Shown here: one piece after another, positions 60,582 to 64,000 of the stretch
Layout: every line of letters starts with the position of its first letter
Position numbering within the stretch: position 1 is the stretch's first letter
Origin: Paenibacillus sp. Soil766
GTDB lineage: Bacteria; Bacillota; Bacilli; Paenibacillales; NBRC-103111
NCBI RefSeq assembly: GCF_001428105.1
Contig: NZ_LMSJ01000060.1
Span: 141,307 to 205,306, forward strand
DNA: 64,000 nt
Direction: 5' to 3'
Position numbers and translations under genes: made by a program
The notes under the pieces: generated by a model
Seen by the model: the letters and a program-made list of their open reading frames with translations, nothing else
The model's database searches: none
What the model was told of the DNA's origin: nothing

Positions 60582-61724
60582 TTAGTCATTTGCACGCACG
60601 CGATCCCCATCCGCAATCGATTTCGAGCTCGAGACGATCACTTTATCCAGCGGTGTGATGCCGTTCTCGATGGATGTTTTCGTATCGTCGGCATCACCGA
60701 TCCCAACGTTCGCTCGCTGTGTGACGTATTCCGTGCCTAGCGGGCCTTTCTTTTCTTTGAGGAGCAGCACGTACGTCCCCTGATCATCCTCTCGCACCGC
60801 ATCATTAGGTAGCAGCGCGCGGAACGAGGCTGTTTTTTTGACAATATCGAATTCGCCAGTTTCTCCGCCTTTTAATCGATCATCCTTCAGCGTGAAGGTG
60901 ATTTCCTTCCCCTTTGGAGTGGACTGGTTGGACTGACCAGAGCTGGAAGAGCTTACCGCATCCCGAATATCGGTGATCTGCGCTGCGATCCTTGCATTAT
61001 TCAGTGATGAGAAAATCAATTCCGTTTTATCCCCCACGGCGACATACGGCGCCTTCGCATCGTCAATGGTGGCCTTCATCTGCTGGCCCTTGGACAAATC
61101 GGCGATGCTCACGGCAGCTTTGCCGCTAGCAACGGGGGCACCTTTCACGGCATTAACGGCCGTTACAATGCCACCAACAGGTGCGACAATTCGCGAAAAC
61201 TCCTTAAGCTGACGCTGTTGATTGGCGATCTGCCGCTCCAAAATCTGCATATCCAGCTGCGTACTCTCGATATCGCGGGCGATGCTGCGCATCTGCTTCT
61301 CATCACTGCTGCGGAACGTTTCCTGATAGCTTTCCTGGAGCTTCTCCAAGCTCAACTGCTTCTGCGCATATCGCGCTTGATTATCTTTCAGTGAGTCTTC
61401 CGTCTCTCTTGTTTTAAAAACGACCAACTCTTGGCCAGCCTCCACTTTATCGCCCACTTTCACTTCTACCTCACTTGCAACCCAGTTCGTCTCCACATAG
61501 ACATCCGCCGTCTCTGCCGATTCCACGCTCCCCGAGCCTGTGACCTCGTGTGACAACGTTCCTGCGAGCGCCTTCTCCGTCGTCACCTCAGCCAGCGATA
61601 TACCCAGCAGGGTATTGGAGAAAAAGGTCAAGGCGACCATCGCAATAACGAAAGTAACGATTGCCTTGCGAATTCCTTTCTTCTTGGCGCGTTCGCCATC
61701 GGCGGCGGCCATTAATGCATCCAT
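60582..61724 (-). CDS. HlyD/MFP-family membrane-fusion adaptor
   Basis: A 380-aa protein. Membrane helix (about 20-42), a lipoyl-like half motif (VKVGDKVEAGQELVVF), a coiled-coil hairpin (about 112-180), the second lipoyl half and beta-barrel, then a C-terminal domain with VYVLLLKE. In Gram-positives these adaptors work with MacB-type ABC exporters. It precedes the MacB-like permease by 17 bases. AGGAGG lies before the ATG. Confidence 0.87.
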   Translation of the reverse strand: MDALMAAADGERAKKKGIRKAIVTFVIAMVALTFFSNTLLGISLAEVTTEKALAGTLSHEVTGSGSVESAETADVYVETNWVASEVEVKVGDKVEAGQELVVFKTRETEDSLKDNQARYAQKQLSLEKLQESYQETFRSSDEKQMRSIARDIESTQLDMQILERQIANQQRQLKEFSRIVAPVGGIVTAVNAVKGAPVASGKAAVSIADLSKGQQMKATIDDAKAPYVAVGDKTELIFSSLNNARIAAQITDIRDAVSSSSSGQSNQSTPKGKEITFTLKDDRLKGGETGEFDIVKKTASFRALLPNDAVREDDQGTYVLLLKEKKGPLGTEYVTQRANVGIGDADDTKTSIENGITPLDKVIVSSSKSIADGDRVRAND

Positions 61725-61760
61725 ACAACGTTCCTCCTATGTGTCATCCGTCTCACAGTT

Positions 61761-62654
61761 TCACCCTTTTATCCCTGACAACTGGATACCTTCGACCAAA
61801 TATTTCTCTGCATACAGAGCAACCAGCAGCGGTGGCAGCATATACACCACGGACGCAGCGAAGGCAATGCCTCGCTCCTCGTCACCAATGACGGCTAAAT
61901 ACACAGATAACGGCTGTTTGATCGCATCATTGAGAAAAATCAGCGGCTGCTCCACCATATTCCAGTTATCAATGAAAACGAGGATCGATAGCGCCGCTAC
62001 GCCTGTGCCGCACATCGGCAGCACAATTCTTGTCCATATGTAGAAGTGGCTTGCCCCATCCACACGCGCGGCTTCGATATAACTGGCAGGCACGACCATC
62101 ATGAACTGCCGCAGCAGGAATACGCCAAAGGCGCTGAAAATGCCAGGGTAAATAATCGACCCGTACGAATCCAGCAGCCCAAGCTTATCCGCGACAATGA
62201 AGTTGGGCACCAACGTGACCTGAAAGGGCATCAGCATCGTGACAATATACAGGAAGAAGAGCGGCTCACGAAAACGAAAGCGCAAATGGGCGAAGGCGTA
62301 AGCGGCTAGCGACGCCACAACCAGTTGACCCGCGATGATCGGCACGGTCATTTTTACCGAGTTCCAGAACATGAATAGAAACTGCGGCCTACCCACCAGA
62401 ACCGCATAATATTGCGATAGCGTTACGTGATTAGGTATCCAAGCCATGGTGATGAAATCGCCATCGTCGGTATCGCCCGAAAGTGCAGCGTAATTGCTCG
62501 TGATCTCCTCTTCCGCCATGAACGAGTTGCTTATCGTCAGCACCATCGGGAACAAAAATCCCGCCAGCAGCACGATGAGTACGGTCAAAAGTACGATTCT
62601 CGCGGATTTACGTCCCATACGGACAGTTAGCGGCTTTATGCGGCTTGCTTGCAT
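61761..62654 (-). CDS. Carbohydrate ABC permease (MalG/UgpE type)
   Basis: A 297-aa six-helix permease with docking loop IEAARVDGAS and C-terminal VEGIQLSGIKG. ATG 62654 follows AAAGGAG; the frame from 62678 starts earlier without a site. Unlike the LplB/YtcP pairs elsewhere in the window, this importer is of the Ugp/Mal type. Confidence 0.9.
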   Translation of the reverse strand: MQASRIKPLTVRMGRKSARIVLLTVLIVLLAGFLFPMVLTISNSFMAEEEITSNYAALSGDTDDGDFITMAWIPNHVTLSQYYAVLVGRPQFLFMFWNSVKMTVPIIAGQLVVASLAAYAFAHLRFRFREPLFFLYIVTMLMPFQVTLVPNFIVADKLGLLDSYGSIIYPGIFSAFGVFLLRQFMMVVPASYIEAARVDGASHFYIWTRIVLPMCGTGVAALSILVFIDNWNMVEQPLIFLNDAIKQPLSVYLAVIGDEERGIAFAASVVYMLPPLLVALYAEKYLVEGIQLSGIKG

Positions 62655-62692
62655 TTGAAATCTCCTTTCCAGCGCCACACGCCAATCCTCGG

Positions 62693-63562
62693 TTATCCGA
62701 TGGACTTGCTGATGCGCCTCTCCACCACGAATAGCGTCAAGACGAGTACGACGATGACCAGAGCCATTAGGAAAGCAGCCGATGTTAGCTTCTGATAATC
62801 CAGTGATTTAAACATGTTGTTCATATAATGCTGCAGCATATAAATGCTTTCATCCGGGTAATTACCGGCAATTAAGTACGTCTCGCGGAACATTTTGAAC
62901 GAATTAATAATCGACATGATGAAAACGAAGAAAGCCGTCGGCGTCAAATAAACAAGCGTAATCGATCGCCACTGCCGAAACTTGCCTGCTCCATCCATCG
63001 ACGCTGCCTCATAGTAATCGTTCGGAATGTTCTGAAGGCCTGCAAGGAATAGGATCATATTGTAGCCGATGTTTTTCCACAGGTAGACAATGATCAGCAC
63101 ATACAAGGAGGCTTCGCTTTCCATCCAATCGCGGGGACGTATCCCCCAGCTCGCAAGCCACGCATTGATCGTCCCGTTCAAATCAAATAGCGCGTTCCAC
63201 ACCAGCACCACGGATGCCACTGGTACAACAAGCGGGCTCAAGAACGAGATCCGGAACGTTTGGCGCATCGGCATCTTTCGATTCAGCAGCATCGCCAATC
63301 CTAGCGCAATCACCATGTTCAGCGGCACACAGATCGCCATAAAAAGTCCTGTATTCACGGCTGCTCGCCGAAAAATAGAATTTCCCAGCAGCTCGCGATA
63401 GTTCGCTCCCCCTACAAAAGAGCCGTTAATAGGGCTATCCATGAGCGAGTAATAGAATCCCATCCCAAAAGGTATTAAGAAAAACACTGCAAATCCTGCC
63501 AGGCTCGGCAATAGAAATAGAAGTGCTGTTAGACCCTCGTTGTTGCGTAACCACCTCAGCAC
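62693..63562 (-). CDS. Carbohydrate ABC permease (UgpA/MalF type)
   Basis: A 289-aa six-helix permease with docking loop YEAASMDGAG. It starts at a GTG about nine bases after GGAGG. First gene of the eight-gene operon, partner of the permease at 61761-62654; the binding protein comes four genes later. Confidence 0.9.
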   Translation of the reverse strand: MLRWLRNNEGLTALLFLLPSLAGFAVFFLIPFGMGFYYSLMDSPINGSFVGGANYRELLGNSIFRRAAVNTGLFMAICVPLNMVIALGLAMLLNRKMPMRQTFRISFLSPLVVPVASVVLVWNALFDLNGTINAWLASWGIRPRDWMESEASLYVLIIVYLWKNIGYNMILFLAGLQNIPNDYYEAASMDGAGKFRQWRSITLVYLTPTAFFVFIMSIINSFKMFRETYLIAGNYPDESIYMLQHYMNNMFKSLDYQKLTSAAFLMALVIVVLVLTLFVVERRISKSIG

Positions 63563-63663
63563 AAATGCGTTCCTCCTTCCCTCAGATCACATTCTCTCAT
63601 TCGTAAATTAGAAATGGATTAGAACGAATTAGAGACCACGCAGCTGGCGGGGTCGCTTGCCTT

Positions 63664-64000
63664 GCGCACATTTTTTGTGCGCTAGCGTGCCGCCGCCGGC
63701 GGGGTCGCTTGCCTTGCGCACATTTTTTGTGCGCTAGCGTGTCGCCACCGGCGGGGGGCTTGCCTTGCGCACATTTTTTGTGCGCTAGCGTGTCGCCACC
63801 GGCGGGGTCGCTTGCCTTGCGCACATTTTTTGTGCGCTAGCGTGTCGCCACCGGCGGGGTCGCTTGCCTTGCGCACATTTTTTGTGCGCTAGCGTGTCGC
63901 CACCGGCGGGGTCGCTTGCCTTGCGCACATTTTTTGTGCGCTAGCGTGCCGCCACCGGCGGGGTCGCTTGCCTTGCGCACATTTTTTGTGCGCTAGCGTG
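63664..64000. repeat. Tandem hairpin array C, at least seven units of 52 bp
   Basis: Units start at 63664, 63716, 63767, 63819, 63871, 63923 and 63975 and the array runs off the window. The core GCGCACATTTTTTGTGCGC has a 7-bp stem and T5 loop like arrays A and B, but a different stem sequence and a GC-rich spacer (CACCGGCGGGGTCGCTTGCC). It lies upstream of the eight-gene operon. Periodic open frames across it are not genes. No promoter for the operon was seen between 63563 and 63663. Confidence 0.95.

Overview
The window looks like a chromosomal segment of a spore-forming Gram-positive bacterium of the Paenibacillus/Cohnella type. The evidence is a gerA/B/C-type germinant-receptor operon, lipobox-bearing solute-binding proteins, surface proteins with S-layer homology (SLH) domains, strong AGGAGG ribosome binding sites with several TTG or GTG starts, and LplB/YtcP-type sugar importers that carry no ATPase of their own. 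Almost every gene is on the minus strand. The exceptions are the ger operon and one AraC regulator. I saw no rRNA, tRNA, insertion sequence, prophage or CRISPR array.

Region 1 (1-14.5 kb) is a pectin/galacturonate locus. On the minus strand, a three-gene importer is followed by an aldehyde dehydrogenase, a KdgD-type dehydratase and an enolase-superfamily protein (an oxidative uronate route to 2-oxoglutarate). A hairpin then separates this from a membrane-bound AraC regulator, a GH105 unsaturated-uronyl hydrolase, a BASS-family transporter, a GH28 polygalacturonase and a GH43 gene cut off by the window edge.

Region 2 (14.8-23 kb) is housekeeping: the ger operon on the plus strand, a 51-bp tandem hairpin array, the lactate-utilisation operon lutABC with a FadR/LutR regulator as its last gene, and a small DUF4177 gene.

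Region 3 (23-51.1 kb) is the most striking part, a sialic-acid locus. It has four GH33 sialidases: two secreted multidomain enzymes and two without signal peptides. It also has two separate importers, a YesM/YesN-like two-component pair whose kinase has a doubled sensor, a membrane AraC regulator, a cupin-AraC regulator, N-acetylneuraminate lyase (nanA) and a YhcH/NanQ anomerase. The promoters of the nan operon and of the 974-aa sialidase share one exact architecture: a -10 TACAAT, then 25 bp to the first of two TCATTTCTTTA-like repeats spaced 20 bp apart. This defines a likely regulon. One perfect and three near-perfect catabolite-repression (cre) sites lie at the sialic-acid promoters.

Region 4 (51.1-64 kb) holds a HAD-phosphatase remnant, an orphan MEDS-domain histidine kinase, and an eight-gene minus-strand operon. 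That operon mixes a sugar importer with an HlyD-type adaptor, a MacB-like permease without ATPase, an unrecognised 721-aa secreted protein, and an OmpR/kinase pair. The window ends in a third hairpin array (52-bp period). It has the same 7-bp-stem, T5-loop geometry as the two earlier arrays but a different stem sequence.
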